Notes under the pieces: model-generated | The model's database searches: none | What the model saw: the letters and a program-made list of their open reading frames with translations, nothing else | Told to the model about the DNA's origin: nothing | NCBI RefSeq assembly: GCF_041245805.1 | Contig: NZ_CP162490.1 | Span: 2,705,001 to 2,769,000, forward strand | Direction of reading: 5' to 3' | DNA: 64,000 nucleotides | DNA from: Xanthomonas sp. DAR 34887 | GTDB lineage: Bacteria > Pseudomonadota > Gammaproteobacteria > Xanthomonadales > Xanthomonadaceae | Position numbers and translations under genes: made by a program | Shown: positions 15,917 to 24,793 of the stretch, in pieces | Position numbering within the stretch: the stretch's first letter is position 1 | Layout of the letters: every line of letters starts with the position of its first letter

Positions 15917-17566
15917 ATGAAGATCAAACGCTTCGTAGCCCCCGACATGCGCACCGCGTTCCGCATGGTCCGCGACGAGCACGGCCCGGATGCGGTGATC
16001 CTGTCCAACCGGCGCACCGACGAGGGCATCGAGATCGTCGCCGCCAGCAACTACGACGAAGCCCTGGTGCAGCAGGCGCTGGACGCGGCGCGCCCGGAAG
16101 AGGCGGCGCCGCGGCTGCAGGTGTCGGCCGCCAATCCGGCGCCGCGCGCGGCCAAGGCCGCCGCCAACCCGGCGATGGCGATGATGGCCGCGATCAGCGA
16201 GCGCCGCGCCCCGGCCAGCGCCGGCGGCACCGCCAGCATGGCGCAGGCCGCGCCGGCGCGGCCGCTGACCCAGCCCGCCGCGATCGCCGCCTCGGCGATG
16301 CCCGCCGGCACCGCGCCGGCGCCGAGCCGCCCCGCCGCCGCGCCGCGGGCCCCTGCCCCGGCGGCCGCCGACGCGCCGTTCGCCGAATTCCGCATTCCCG
16401 AGGACGTGTTCCGCAACGCGCCGATCAGCGTGCCGATGCCCAGCCCGTTCCCCGCCCCGGCTGCCGCTTCCGCCGCGGTCGCGGTCGCCGCCGAGGTGCC
16501 GGCCTGGCTCGAAGACATCGCCGCCGTGTCGCTGACCCCGGCCGCCGCGCCCAGCGCCGCCAACGTCGCGCCGCCGCCGGCCGCTGCGCCTGCGGCCAGC
16601 GCCGGGATCCCGGCGCCGCCGACGCTGGCGCCGGTACCGAACTTCCCCGCCGCGCAGAACGACGAACAATTGACTCAGCTGCGCGACGAACTGGCGCTGA
16701 TGCGGCAGATGATCGAGCGCGAGATGAACCGGCTCACCGACGAACGCCTGCGCGGCTCGCCGGTTCGCGCCCAGGCGCTGGAGCTGATGGACGACTACGG
16801 CTTCGACAGCGGCCTGACCCGCGACGTGGTGATGCAGATCCCCGCCGACCTGGAGCTGCACCGCGGCCGCGGGCTGATGCTGGGGCTGCTGTCCAAGCGC
16901 CTGCCGATCGCCGCGCTGGACCCGATCGAGGAAGGCGGCGTGATCGCCCTGATCGGCCCCACCGGCGCCGGCAAGACCACCACCATCGCCAAGCTGGCCT
17001 CGCGCTTCCTGGAGCGCCATGCCGCCCGCGACGTGGCCCTGGTCACCACCGACACCATCCGCGTCGGCGGCCGCGAACAGCTGCACAGCTACGGCCGCCA
17101 GCTCGGCATCGCCGTGCACGAGGCCGACAGCGATGCCGCCCTGCAGCAACTGCTGGAGCGCCTGCGCGACTACAAGCTGGTGCTGATCGACACCGCCGGC
17201 ATGGGCCAGCGCGACCGCGCCCTGGCCGCACAGCTGCACTGGCTGCGCGCCTCGCGAGTGGTCCGGTCCTTGCTAGTACTCCCTGCCAACGCTCATTTCT
17301 CCGACCTGGACGAGGTGGTGCGCCGGTTTGCCGGCGCCGATCCGCAGGGGGTGATCTTGACCAAGCTGGATGAAACCGGGCGGTTTGGCAGTGCCCTGTC
17401 GGTGGTCGCGGACCACCGGCTTCCCATCACCTGGGTGACCGATGGTCAGCGCGTGCCGGACGACCTGCACCGCGCCAACGCCGCCAGCCTGGTATTGCGC
17501 CTTGAAGATTTGCGGCGCGCTGCCGATAAGCCCTGTACTCCGGAGCAGAACCATGCCGTCGCGTGA
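15917..17566 (+). CDS. flhF: Flagellar placement GTPase FlhF
   Basis: SRP-type GTPase (549 aa) that marks the cell pole for flagellar assembly. Start: ATG at 15917 gives MKIKRFVAPDMRTAFRMVRD, the standard FlhF N-terminal B-domain; earlier in-frame codons run through the heptamer array and are rejected. A long Ala/Pro-rich linker (about 65-250) is followed by the N and G domains. The P-loop GPTGAGKTT is at residues 347-355, with VTTDTIRVGGREQLHSYGR, LIDTAGMGQRD and LTKLDETGRFGSAL downstream. Its 3' end overlaps fleN by 14 bases. Confidence 0.97.
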   Translation: MKIKRFVAPDMRTAFRMVRDEHGPDAVILSNRRTDEGIEIVAASNYDEALVQQALDAARPEEAAPRLQVSAANPAPRAAKAAANPAMAMMAAISERRAPASAGGTASMAQAAPARPLTQPAAIAASAMPAGTAPAPSRPAAAPRAPAPAAADAPFAEFRIPEDVFRNAPISVPMPSPFPAPAAASAAVAVAAEVPAWLEDIAAVSLTPAAAPSAANVAPPPAAAPAASAGIPAPPTLAPVPNFPAAQNDEQLTQLRDELALMRQMIEREMNRLTDERLRGSPVRAQALELMDDYGFDSGLTRDVVMQIPADLELHRGRGLMLGLLSKRLPIAALDPIEEGGVIALIGPTGAGKTTTIAKLASRFLERHAARDVALVTTDTIRVGGREQLHSYGRQLGIAVHEADSDAALQQLLERLRDYKLVLIDTAGMGQRDRALAAQLHWLRASRVVRSLLVLPANAHFSDLDEVVRRFAGADPQGVILTKLDETGRFGSALSVVADHRLPITWVTDGQRVPDDLHRANAASLVLRLEDLRRAADKPCTPEQNHAVA

Positions 17567-18437
17567 TTACGCCAATCTGACCAATGCCTTCCCCCTGTCG
17601 GCAACGCGCAGCGAACCGCTGGGCCCGGTGCGCACGATCGCCGTGACCGGCGGCAAGGGCGGCGTCGGCAAGACCAACATCTCGGTCAACCTGTCGATGG
17701 CGCTGGCCGACATGGGCAAGCGCACCCTGCTGCTGGACGCCGACCTCGGCCTGGCCAACGTCGACGTGCTGCTCGGGCTGACCCCCAAGTTCACCCTGGC
17801 CGACCTGGTCGCCGGGCGCTGCACCCTGGAAGAGGTGCTGGTCGACATGCCCAACGGACTGATGGTGGTGCCCGCCGCCTCCGGCCGCCGGCACATGGCC
17901 GAGCTGCCGCCGGCCCAGCACGTCGGCCTGGTCAACGTGTTCTCCGAGCTCAAGCGCGAGCTGGACGTGATGATCATCGACACCGCCGCCGGCATCACCG
18001 ACAGCGTGCTGACCTTCTGCCAGGCCGCGCAGGACGCGGTGGTGGTGGTCTGCGACGAGCCGGCCTCGATCACCGACGCCTACGCGCTGATCAAGGTGCT
18101 GTCGCGCGAACGCGGCGTGGACCGGGTGCAGATCGTGGCCAACATGGTCCGCGACCTCAACGAAGGCCGCCTGCTGTACGACAAGCTGAGCCGGGTCTGC
18201 GAGAAGTTCCTCGGCGACGTGTCGCTGAACTACCTGGGCTGCGTGCCGCAGGACGACTGGCTGCGCCTGTCGGTGCAGCGCCAGCAGCCGGTGGTCAAGG
18301 CCTACCCGTCCAGCCCGTCAGCGCAGGCGATCGCCGAGATCGCCCGCCGCACCGCGCGCTGGCAGGCGCCGACCGTGCCGCGCGGCAACGTCGAGTTCTT
18401 CGTCGAACGGATCATCCAGCGGGGGGTCGCCGCATGA
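17553..18437 (+). CDS. fleN: Flagellar number regulator FleN/FlhG (MinD-type ATPase)
   Basis: MinD/ParA-family ATPase (294 aa) that limits flagellar number, acting on FleQ and FlhF. ATG at 17553 gives MPSRDYANLTNAFPL, a length in line with FleN; the longer upstream reading reads through flhF. The deviant Walker A KGGVGKT is at residues 35-41, then LLLDADLGLANVDVLLG and VMIIDTAAGITDSVL. An amphipathic C-terminal helix may be the membrane-targeting sequence. The 14-base overlap with flhF and the ATGA overlap with fliA point to tight coupling. Confidence 0.97.
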   Translation: MPSRDYANLTNAFPLSATRSEPLGPVRTIAVTGGKGGVGKTNISVNLSMALADMGKRTLLLDADLGLANVDVLLGLTPKFTLADLVAGRCTLEEVLVDMPNGLMVVPAASGRRHMAELPPAQHVGLVNVFSELKRELDVMIIDTAAGITDSVLTFCQAAQDAVVVVCDEPASITDAYALIKVLSRERGVDRVQIVANMVRDLNEGRLLYDKLSRVCEKFLGDVSLNYLGCVPQDDWLRLSVQRQQPVVKAYPSSPSAQAIAEIARRTARWQAPTVPRGNVEFFVERIIQRGVAA

Positions 18438-19183
18438 ACGCCGCCGCCCACTACCGCGCCGTGCAGCGCAACAGTTCCAACGACTACATCGCCCAGCATT
18501 CGGACCTGGTGCGGCGCATCGCCCACCACCTGGCGGCGCGGCTGCCGGCCAGCGTGGAGATCGACGACCTGATCCAGGCCGGCATGATCGGCTTGATCGA
18601 GGCCTCGCGCAGCTACGACGCCGACCAGGGCGCCTCGTTCGAGACCTACGCCTCGATCCGCATCCGCGGCTCGATGATCGACGAGATCCGCCGCGGCGAC
18701 TGGGTGCCGCGCTCGGTGCACCGCCGTGCCCGCGACGCCGCCTCGGCGATCCGCAAGATCGAGCAGAGCACCGGCCGCGCCGCCGCCGCCAACGAAGTGG
18801 CCGCGGCGATGGACATGCCGCTTCCCGAATACCTGCGATTGATGGAAGATGCCGCGCGCGGCCAGGTGCTGAGCCTGGAGTCGCGGGTCGAAGACCACGG
18901 CGAACTGGACACCATCGCCAAGGGCGGGCCCAATCCGCAGCAGATGCTGGAGCGCAGCGAGTTCGGGCGCGAACTGGGCAAGGCAATCGCGCAGCTGCCC
19001 GAGCGCGAGCAGTTGGTCCTGTCGCTGTACTACGAACAAGAATTGAACCTGAAGGAAATCGGCGCGGTGCTCGGTGTCAGCGAGTCGCGCGTCTGCCAGA
19101 TCCACGGCCAGGCCACGGTACGCTTGCGCGGACGCTTGAAAGCGTTCGAAGCGGCGGACGCCGGCCTGGAAGACGAAGAATAA
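18434..19183 (+). CDS. fliA: Flagellar sigma factor FliA (sigma-28)
   Basis: RNA polymerase sigma factor (249 aa) for late flagellar and chemotaxis genes. Region 2 contains HSDLVRRIAHHLAARLPASV, then DDLIQAGMIGLIEA and FETYASIRIRGSMIDEIRR. Region 3 has RDAASAIRKIEQSTGRAA. Region 4 has LPEREQLVLSLYYEQELNLK and a helix-turn-helix LGVSESRVCQIHGQA. It overlaps fleN by ATGA. It is presumably the factor that reads the 18 candidate sigma-28 sites listed in this window. Confidence 0.98.
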   Translation: MNAAAHYRAVQRNSSNDYIAQHSDLVRRIAHHLAARLPASVEIDDLIQAGMIGLIEASRSYDADQGASFETYASIRIRGSMIDEIRRGDWVPRSVHRRARDAASAIRKIEQSTGRAAAANEVAAAMDMPLPEYLRLMEDAARGQVLSLESRVEDHGELDTIAKGGPNPQQMLERSEFGRELGKAIAQLPEREQLVLSLYYEQELNLKEIGAVLGVSESRVCQIHGQATVRLRGRLKAFEAADAGLEDEE

Positions 19184-19201
19184 GACCCAAGGGAGTTAGC
19201 G

Positions 19202-19594
19202 GTGAACAAGAACATGCGGATTTTGATCGTGGACGATTTCTCGACGATGCGGCGCATCGTCAAGAATCTGCTCGGCGATCTGGGCTTCACCAACACTGCA
19301 GAGGCCGAAGACGGCAACAGTGCGCTGGCGGCACTGCGCTCGGCACCGTTCGAGTTCGTGGTCACCGACTGGAACATGCCCGGCATGACCGGCATCGATC
19401 TGCTGCGCAACATCCGCGCCGACGACAAGCTCAAGCACCTGCCGGTGCTGATGGTGACCGCCGAGGCCAAGCGCGAGCAGATCATCGAGGCCGCGCAGTG
19501 CGGCGTGAACGGCTACATCATCAAGCCGTTCACCGCGCAGACGCTGCAGGAGAAGCTGGGCAAGATCTTCGAACGCCTGGGAGCGACCGCCTGA
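19202..19594 (+). CDS. cheY: Chemotaxis response regulator CheY
   Basis: Single-domain receiver (130 aa) that, when phosphorylated by CheA, binds FliM and changes motor rotation. GTG start with AAGGGAG at 19189-19195, 6 bases upstream. All key residues are present: acidic pair D11-D12, phospho-acceptor D56, T86 and K108. DFSTMRRIVKNLL and IIKPFTAQTLQEKL are typical of true motor CheY. Its TGA overlaps the cheZ ATG by one base. Confidence 0.98.
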   Translation: MNKNMRILIVDDFSTMRRIVKNLLGDLGFTNTAEAEDGNSALAALRSAPFEFVVTDWNMPGMTGIDLLRNIRADDKLKHLPVLMVTAEAKREQIIEAAQCGVNGYIIKPFTAQTLQEKLGKIFERLGATA

Positions 19595-20202
19595 TGGAAG
19601 CCACCGCCGAACGCAGCGCCCTGATCGAACGCCTGCAAGGTGCGCTGGACGCACTGGAGCGTGGCGACGAAGCCGCCTGGCGCAAGGAAATCGACACGCT
19701 CGCCGCCTGGCGCACGCGGCCGATGATGCAGGGCCTGAGCCGGCTGGCGCGCGACCTGGGCCAGGCGCTCGGCGAGCTGCCCACCATCCCCACCGAAGCC
19801 GGCGAGCTGGACGACGCCTGCTCGCGCCTGGACCACGTGGTGGCGATGACCGAGCAGGCCAGCCACCGCACCCTGGACCTGGCCGAGGAATGCCGCGCGC
19901 TGGCCGACCAGCTGCGCGCCGGCGGCCTGACCGGCGACCAGGGCGAGATCCTCGACAAGATCCGCCACAACCTCACCGAGATGGCCCTGGCGCAGAGCTT
20001 CCAGGACCTGACCGGGCAGATCATCCGCCGCGTGGCGACCATCGTGCGCCGCGTGCACGAGGGGTTCGGCGCGCTCGGCCTGCCGCCGAAGGAAGACAAG
20101 AAACCCGACGGCAGCCTGGCCGGCCCGGCGCTGGCCGGACTGGACCGCCACGGCGTGTCGCAGAACGACGCCGACGACCTTCTGTCCGGACTGGGGCTGT
20201 AA
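19594..20202 (+). CDS. cheZ: CheY-P phosphatase CheZ
   Basis: Helical phosphatase (202 aa) that dephosphorylates CheY-P. The catalytic helix carries MALAQSFQDLTGQIIRRV, whose Gln-Asp pair matches the CheZ active-site region, and the extreme C-terminus NDADDLLSGLGL is the tethered CheY-binding peptide. ATG at 19594 is chosen because it abuts the cheY stop (TGATG). Three bases separate its stop from the cheA ATG, plus TAA. Confidence 0.97.
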   Translation: MEATAERSALIERLQGALDALERGDEAAWRKEIDTLAAWRTRPMMQGLSRLARDLGQALGELPTIPTEAGELDDACSRLDHVVAMTEQASHRTLDLAEECRALADQLRAGGLTGDQGEILDKIRHNLTEMALAQSFQDLTGQIIRRVATIVRRVHEGFGALGLPPKEDKKPDGSLAGPALAGLDRHGVSQNDADDLLSGLGL

Positions 20203-20206
20203 TCCG

Positions 20207-21940
20207 ATGAGCGCCGTGCCCGACGACATCGCTGCCGACTTCATCATCGAGGCCCAGGAAATCCTGGACCGGCTCGGCGAGCAGCTGGTGTCGCTGGAGC
20301 AGGCACCCGAGGACAGCGACCAGCTCAACGCGGTGTTCCGCGGTTTCCACACGCTCAAAGGCGGCGCCGGCTTTCTGGCGATCACCCCGATGGTCGAGCT
20401 GTGCCACGCCGCCGAGGACACCCTGGGCCAGGCCCGCGCCGGCCAGGCCACCCTGCAGGCGCGGCACTTCGACGCCGCCCAGCAGTCGCTGGACTACCTG
20501 CAGTCGATGCTTGACGCGTTCGGCAGCGGCAACGAACCGCCGCGCGCGCCGCAGCAGCTGATCGCGCAGTTCGCCACCAGCGGCGAAGAGACCGCCGCGC
20601 CCAGCGCCAAGCCTGCCGCGGCGGCGCCGGCGCCGGCCGCGGGCGGCAACAGCGACCTCATCGACGACGACGAATTCGAAGCGCTGCTCGACCAGCTGCA
20701 CGGCGGCGCCGCGCCGGCCGCGCTACCGGTGCCGGCCGCCGCGCCGCGGCCGGTGCCGAGCGCCAAGCCCGCCGCGGCGCCGGCCAAGGCCGCCGAACCC
20801 GAACACACCGTGCGCGTGGACACCAAGCGCCTGGACGCGATCGTCAACCTGATCGGCGAACTGGTGCTGTCGCGCAACCGGCTCAAGACCCTGCGCGTGC
20901 GCCTGCGCGACGAAGAACTGGATCGCGCGGTCAGCAGCCTGGACATCGCCACCTCGCGCCTGCAATCGGCGGTGATGCGCACCCGCATGCAGCCGGTGGG
21001 CAAGGTGTTCTCGCGCTTCCCCAAGGTCGCGCGCGACGTCGCCCGCTCCCTCAACAAGGAAGTGGACCTGGAACTGATCGGCGCCGACACCGAACTGGAC
21101 CGCAACCTGGTCGAGGCGCTGGCCGATCCGCTGGTGCACCTGGTGCGCAACGCGATCGATCACGGCATCGAGACGCCGGCGCTGCGCGAAGCCACCGGCA
21201 AGCCGCGCGGCGGCCACGTGCGCCTGTCGGCGCAGCAGGAAGGCGACTACGTCAGCATCGAAGTGCAGGACGACGGCGCCGGCATCGACCCCGAACGGCT
21301 GCGGCAGAAAGCGCGCGAAAAGGGCCTGATCGATCCGGAGGCCGCCGCCCGCCTGACCACCGAGGAATGCCTGCACCTGGTGTTCCTGCCCGGGTTCTCG
21401 ACCAAGTCCGAGGTCACCGACATCTCCGGCCGCGGCGTCGGCATGGACGTGGTGCAGTCGCGCATCCGCGAACTCAGCGGGCAGATCCAGATCCAGTCCG
21501 AACTGGGCCGCGGCAGCCGCTTCCTGATCCGCGTGCCGCTGACCCTGGCGATCCTGCCGACCCTGCTGGTGCAGGCCGGCGACACCGTCTATGCGCTGCC
21601 GCTGGCGCGCGTGGTGGAAGTGCTGCACGCGCCGCGCCGCGCACTGGGTTGGTTCGACGGCCGCGCCGTGCTCGACCGGCAATCGCACACCTTGCCGCTG
21701 GTGGACCTGCGCCAGTGGTTGAACATCGAAGCCCCGGAACTGCCGCTGCTGACCGTGGTGGTGCTGCAGGCCGGCGAATCGCGCATGGGCCTGGTCGTGG
21801 ACCAGGTCCGCGGCCGCGAGGAAGTGGTGATCAAGCCGCTGCCGCGCGCCCTGCGCGGCCTGCCCGGCTACGCCGGCGCGACCCTGATCGGCGATGGCCG
21901 GCTGGCGTTGATCCTGGATGTGGACGGGTTGAAGGCCTGA
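20207..21940 (+). CDS. cheA: Chemotaxis histidine kinase CheA (main flagellar copy)
   Basis: Cytoplasmic kinase (577 aa) coupled to chemoreceptors through CheW. The P1 HPt domain has the phospho-His at H48 in FRGFHTLKGGAG. A Pro/Ala-rich linker follows, carrying the short acidic motif DDDEFEALLDQLHG (about residues 150-163). There is no obvious full P2 domain. The P3 dimer helix begins at LDAIVNLIGELVLSRNRL. The P4 kinase has LVRNAIDHGIE, DDGAGID and GRGVGMDVV, and the CheW-like P5 closes the protein. It follows cheZ directly, as in pseudomonads, but cheB does not follow it. Confidence 0.97.
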   Translation: MSAVPDDIAADFIIEAQEILDRLGEQLVSLEQAPEDSDQLNAVFRGFHTLKGGAGFLAITPMVELCHAAEDTLGQARAGQATLQARHFDAAQQSLDYLQSMLDAFGSGNEPPRAPQQLIAQFATSGEETAAPSAKPAAAAPAPAAGGNSDLIDDDEFEALLDQLHGGAAPAALPVPAAAPRPVPSAKPAAAPAKAAEPEHTVRVDTKRLDAIVNLIGELVLSRNRLKTLRVRLRDEELDRAVSSLDIATSRLQSAVMRTRMQPVGKVFSRFPKVARDVARSLNKEVDLELIGADTELDRNLVEALADPLVHLVRNAIDHGIETPALREATGKPRGGHVRLSAQQEGDYVSIEVQDDGAGIDPERLRQKAREKGLIDPEAAARLTTEECLHLVFLPGFSTKSEVTDISGRGVGMDVVQSRIRELSGQIQIQSELGRGSRFLIRVPLTLAILPTLLVQAGDTVYALPLARVVEVLHAPRRALGWFDGRAVLDRQSHTLPLVDLRQWLNIEAPELPLLTVVVLQAGESRMGLVVDQVRGREEVVIKPLPRALRGLPGYAGATLIGDGRLALILDVDGLKA

Positions 21941-21946
21941 AAGGCC

Positions 21947-21980
21947 GGGATTGGGGATTGGGGATTGGGGATTGGGGATT
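21947..21980 (+). repeat. Perfect GGGGATT tandem repeat (quadruplex-type)
   Basis: Five uninterrupted units: one GGGATT followed by four GGGGATT. It begins six bases after the cheA stop. Five runs of three or more G separated by ATT satisfy the intramolecular G-quadruplex pattern and resemble a telomere-type repeat. It pairs with a C-rich array at 22197-22226. Confidence 0.9.
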
Positions 21981-22077
21981 CGATGCCGGTCACGGTGCGG
22001 ATCGCTGCTGGCGGTTCGATGCCCGAAGTGTCATGGGTCAGCCGGTAAGTTCAACGGCGGTTTCCCGTCGCGCTTTC

Positions 22078-22141
22078 TGTAGGAGCGGCTTCAGCCGCGA
22101 CGCCTTCCCGGTAGAGCGTCGCGGCTGAAGCCGCTCCTGCA
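22078..22141 (+). repeat. REP-like inverted repeat between cheA and motC
   Basis: Near-perfect hairpin: left arm TGTAGGAGCGGCTTCAGCCG, right arm CGGCTGAAGCCGCTCCTGCA, with a loop of about 17 bases. It sits between the two heptamer arrays. Same family as 1823-1890 and 53289-53359. Confidence 0.88.
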
Positions 22142-22196
22142 AGGGTGCCGCGCGCTCGCCAAATTCACGGCGCGACTGCCGCCGGCTGGCCGCCTC

Positions 22197-22226
22197 GAAT
22201 CCCCAATCCCGAATCCCCAATCCCGG
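22197..22226. repeat. C-rich partner array of the GGGGATT repeat
   Basis: Four C runs (C4, C3, C4, C3) separated by AAT or GAAT, so the minus strand carries four G runs able to form a quadruplex. It is inverted relative to 21947-21980 and ends 12 bases before the motC promoter. Confidence 0.75.
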
Positions 22227-22237
22227 CCCCACCCCCA

Positions 22238-22264
22238 TCAAGTCCCAAGCCCGCTGGCCGATAC
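22238..22264 (+). promoter_or_regulatory. Sigma-28 promoter of motC, almost touching the start codon
   Basis: TCAAGTCC-N11-GCCGATAC. The -10 ends only 7 bases before the motC ATG, so transcription should begin at or within a base or two of the start codon. No Shine-Dalgarno sequence fits between them. Confidence 0.75.
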
Positions 22265-22271
22265 CTCCTGC

Positions 22272-23012
22272 ATGGACAAACTCAGTCTCATTGGCTTGCT
22301 GTTGGCGATCGCCTCGCTGGTCGGCGGCAGCATCCTCAAGGGCGCCGGCGTTTCGGCGCTGTGGTCGCCGGCCGCGTTCGTGATCGTGATCGTCGGCACC
22401 GTCGCCGCGATCCTGGTGCATACCCCGCCAGCGGTGTTCAAGCGCGCGTTCCAGATCGCCAAGTGGATCCTGCATCCGCCGGCCAGCGATCGCCAGGCGC
22501 TGCTGCAGCAGATCGTGGAGTGGAGCAACATCGCCCGCCGCCAGGGCCTGCTCGGCCTGGAGAACCAGGTGCAGCAGCAGCACGACCCGTTCGTGCGCAA
22601 GGGCCTGCAGATGCTGGTCGACGGGGTGGAGCCGGAATCGATCCGGCACATGCTGGAAATCGACCTGGACGGCCAGGAACACTGCGACCTGGCCGCGGCC
22701 AAGGTGTTCGAAGGCATGGGCATCTATGCGCCGACGCTGGGCATCATCGGCGCGGTGCTGGGCCTGATCGCGGTGATGAAGAACCTCGCCGACCCGAGCA
22801 AGCTCGGCCACGGCATCGCCGCCGCGTTCACCGCCACCATCTACGGCATCGCCTCGGCCAACCTGCTGTTCCTGCCGATGGCCAGCAAGCTCAAGAGCGT
22901 GATCAAGCACAGCAGCGGCGAGCGCGAAATGATCATCGAAGGGCTCATCGCCATCGCCCAGGGCGAGAACCCGCGCAACATCGAATCGAAACTGGCCGGC
23001 TTCTTGCATTGA
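22272..23012 (+). CDS. motC: Flagellar stator protein MotC (MotA family)
   Basis: Inner membrane stator subunit (246 aa) that, with MotD, forms a proton channel driving the rotor. Four hydrophobic segments are seen near residues 5-25, 33-52, 148-172 and 181-202. Conserved MotA-type features are GIIGAVLGLIAVMKNL and FTATIYGIASANLLFLPMA. MDKLSLIGLLLAIASLVGGS is a standard start for this family. The ATG lies just after a sigma-28 -10 box, so the message may be leaderless. The MotC/MotD naming follows the pseudomonad pair found in the same neighbourhood. Confidence 0.95.
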   Translation: MDKLSLIGLLLAIASLVGGSILKGAGVSALWSPAAFVIVIVGTVAAILVHTPPAVFKRAFQIAKWILHPPASDRQALLQQIVEWSNIARRQGLLGLENQVQQQHDPFVRKGLQMLVDGVEPESIRHMLEIDLDGQEHCDLAAAKVFEGMGIYAPTLGIIGAVLGLIAVMKNLADPSKLGHGIAAAFTATIYGIASANLLFLPMASKLKSVIKHSSGEREMIIEGLIAIAQGENPRNIESKLAGFLH

Positions 23013-23021
23013 CCCACGACT

Positions 23022-24011
23022 ATGGCCCGCAAGCGTCAGCACGAAGATCACGTCAACCATGAGGCATGGGCCATCCCCTATGCCGATCTGATGACGTTGC
23101 TGCTCGCCTTTTTCGTGGTGATGTACGCGCTGTCCACGGTCAACGAGGCCAAGTACCGGGTCATGGCCGACGCGATGAGCACCGCCTTCGGCGGCGCGCC
23201 GCGGACGATGAGCCCGGTGCAGGTCGGCGATCACCTGATGCAGGGCCAGGGCGGCGCGCGCCCGACCCCGATCAAGTCCAGCCCGGCGCTGTCCCTGCCC
23301 GACCCGAACCGGCTGCCCTCGGCCTCGCCGCTGCGCTCGTCCGGCGCGCTGCGCGACGAGGACCAGCTGCGGCGCGCGCAGCGCCAGCTCGACGGCATCG
23401 CCGACCGGCTCGGCGCCGCGCTGGCGCCGCTGATCCAGAAGAAGCTGATCACCGTGCGCCATGCCGGGCTGTGGATCGAAGTGGAGATCAACAGCGACAT
23501 CCTGTTCGGCTCCGGCTCCGCGTCGCTGGACCAGAGCGCCCGCGCCACCCTGGCGCAGTTGGCGCAAGTGCTGGTGCCGGTGCCCAACGGCGTGCGCGTG
23601 GAGGGCTATACCGACAACACCCCGATCGCCACCCTGCAGTTCCCGTCGAACTGGGAACTGTCGGCGGCGCGCGCGGCCAGCGTGGTGCACCTGTTCGCCG
23701 ACCAGGGCCTGCAACCCTCGCGGCTGTCGATGATCGGCTACGGCGAGTTCCGCCCGCGTGCCGACAACGACAGCCAGGCCGGCCGCAACGCCAACCGCCG
23801 CGTGGTGCTGGTGATCCTGGCCGATGCCGGCGGTCCCGACAGCGGCAGCGACGCGGCGCCCGTCGCCGCGGCCAGCGCGCCGTCGCCGCAAGACCGCTTG
23901 ACCGATACCGCCGGCGCCGCGCCGGCGCCCCCGCTACATGCCGCTGCAGCGGCTGCCGGCACTGCCGGCCAGTCGCGCGCGGTACCTGCCGCCATTGAAG
24001 GAGTGAACTGA
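23022..24011 (+). CDS. motD: Flagellar stator protein MotD (MotB family)
   Basis: Stator partner (329 aa) anchoring MotC to the cell wall. A basic N-terminus is followed by one membrane helix (about residues 22-42). The proton-binding Asp is D22 in WAIPYADLMTLLLAFFVVMY. The OmpA-like peptidoglycan-binding domain (about 150-270) has VEGYTDNTPIATLQFPSNWE, LSAARAASVVHLF and GRNANRRVVLVIL. The C-terminal 55 residues are Ala/Pro-rich. Its TGA overlaps the parC ATG by one base. Confidence 0.96.
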   Translation: MARKRQHEDHVNHEAWAIPYADLMTLLLAFFVVMYALSTVNEAKYRVMADAMSTAFGGAPRTMSPVQVGDHLMQGQGGARPTPIKSSPALSLPDPNRLPSASPLRSSGALRDEDQLRRAQRQLDGIADRLGAALAPLIQKKLITVRHAGLWIEVEINSDILFGSGSASLDQSARATLAQLAQVLVPVPNGVRVEGYTDNTPIATLQFPSNWELSAARAASVVHLFADQGLQPSRLSMIGYGEFRPRADNDSQAGRNANRRVVLVILADAGGPDSGSDAAPVAAASAPSPQDRLTDTAGAAPAPPLHAAAAAAGTAGQSRAVPAAIEGVN

Positions 24012-24793
24012 TGCGCATCTGGGCGATTGCCAACCAGAAGGGTGGCGTGGGCAAGACCACGACCACGCTGGCGCTGGGCCGTGGCCTGGCCATGCTCGGC
24101 CACCGTGTGCTGATGCTGGATCTCGATCCGCACGCCTCGCTGACCCGCGCCTTCGACGTGCCGCAGGACCCGCCGCCGAGCGGCGTGCTGGACCTGTTCG
24201 CCACGCCGCCGAGCGACCTGGCCGCACTGGCCCGCGACAGCGCCATCGAGCGCCTGAGCTACGTCTGCGGGCAGACCGCGCTGGCCACGCTGGAGCGGCG
24301 CAGCGCCAACCAGCCCGGGCTGGGCCTGGCGCTGCAGCAGGCCATGACGCGGCACGCCGGCCAGCACGACTACATCCTGCTCGATTGCCCGCCGACCCTG
24401 GGCCTGCTGATGATCAACGCGCTGGCCGCGGCCGACCGGGTGATCATCCCGACCCAGGCCGAGCCGCTGGCGCTGCACGGCCTGGCCAGCATGGTGCGCA
24501 CCGTGGACATGGTCGAGCGCTCGCGCCGCCGCCCCCTGCCCGCCTCGATCCTGCCGACCCTGTTCGACAAGCGTACCCGCGCCGGCAACGACACCTTGCG
24601 GCAGATGCAGGACAGCTACGGCGAGCGGGTCTGGGAAGACGCGATCCCGGTCGACACCAAGATCTGCAACGTCAAGGCGTTGACGGTGGCCGGCGTCCCC
24701 GGCGACTACCCCGGCCGCGGCCTGGCCGCCTATCGCCGCGCGCTGGAATGGCTGATCGCCAGCGACGCCACGCCGATGGAGCAGGCCGCATGA
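24011..24793 (+). CDS. parC: ParA-like ATPase ParC, polar localisation of chemotaxis arrays
   Basis: ParA/MinD-type ATPase (260 aa). The deviant Walker A KGGVGKT is at residues 10-16, with LMLDLDPHASLTRAF and ILLDCPPTLGLLMINALAAA following. In Vibrio and Pseudomonas the ParA homologue at this spot directs chemotaxis arrays to the pole, together with ParP. Here it is coupled by overlapping codons to motD before it and to the CheW-domain gene after it, so the same role is inferred. It is not a chromosome-partition parA: no parB or parS-like context is present. Confidence 0.88.
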   Translation: MRIWAIANQKGGVGKTTTTLALGRGLAMLGHRVLMLDLDPHASLTRAFDVPQDPPPSGVLDLFATPPSDLAALARDSAIERLSYVCGQTALATLERRSANQPGLGLALQQAMTRHAGQHDYILLDCPPTLGLLMINALAAADRVIIPTQAEPLALHGLASMVRTVDMVERSRRRPLPASILPTLFDKRTRAGNDTLRQMQDSYGERVWEDAIPVDTKICNVKALTVAGVPGDYPGRGLAAYRRALEWLIASDATPMEQAA

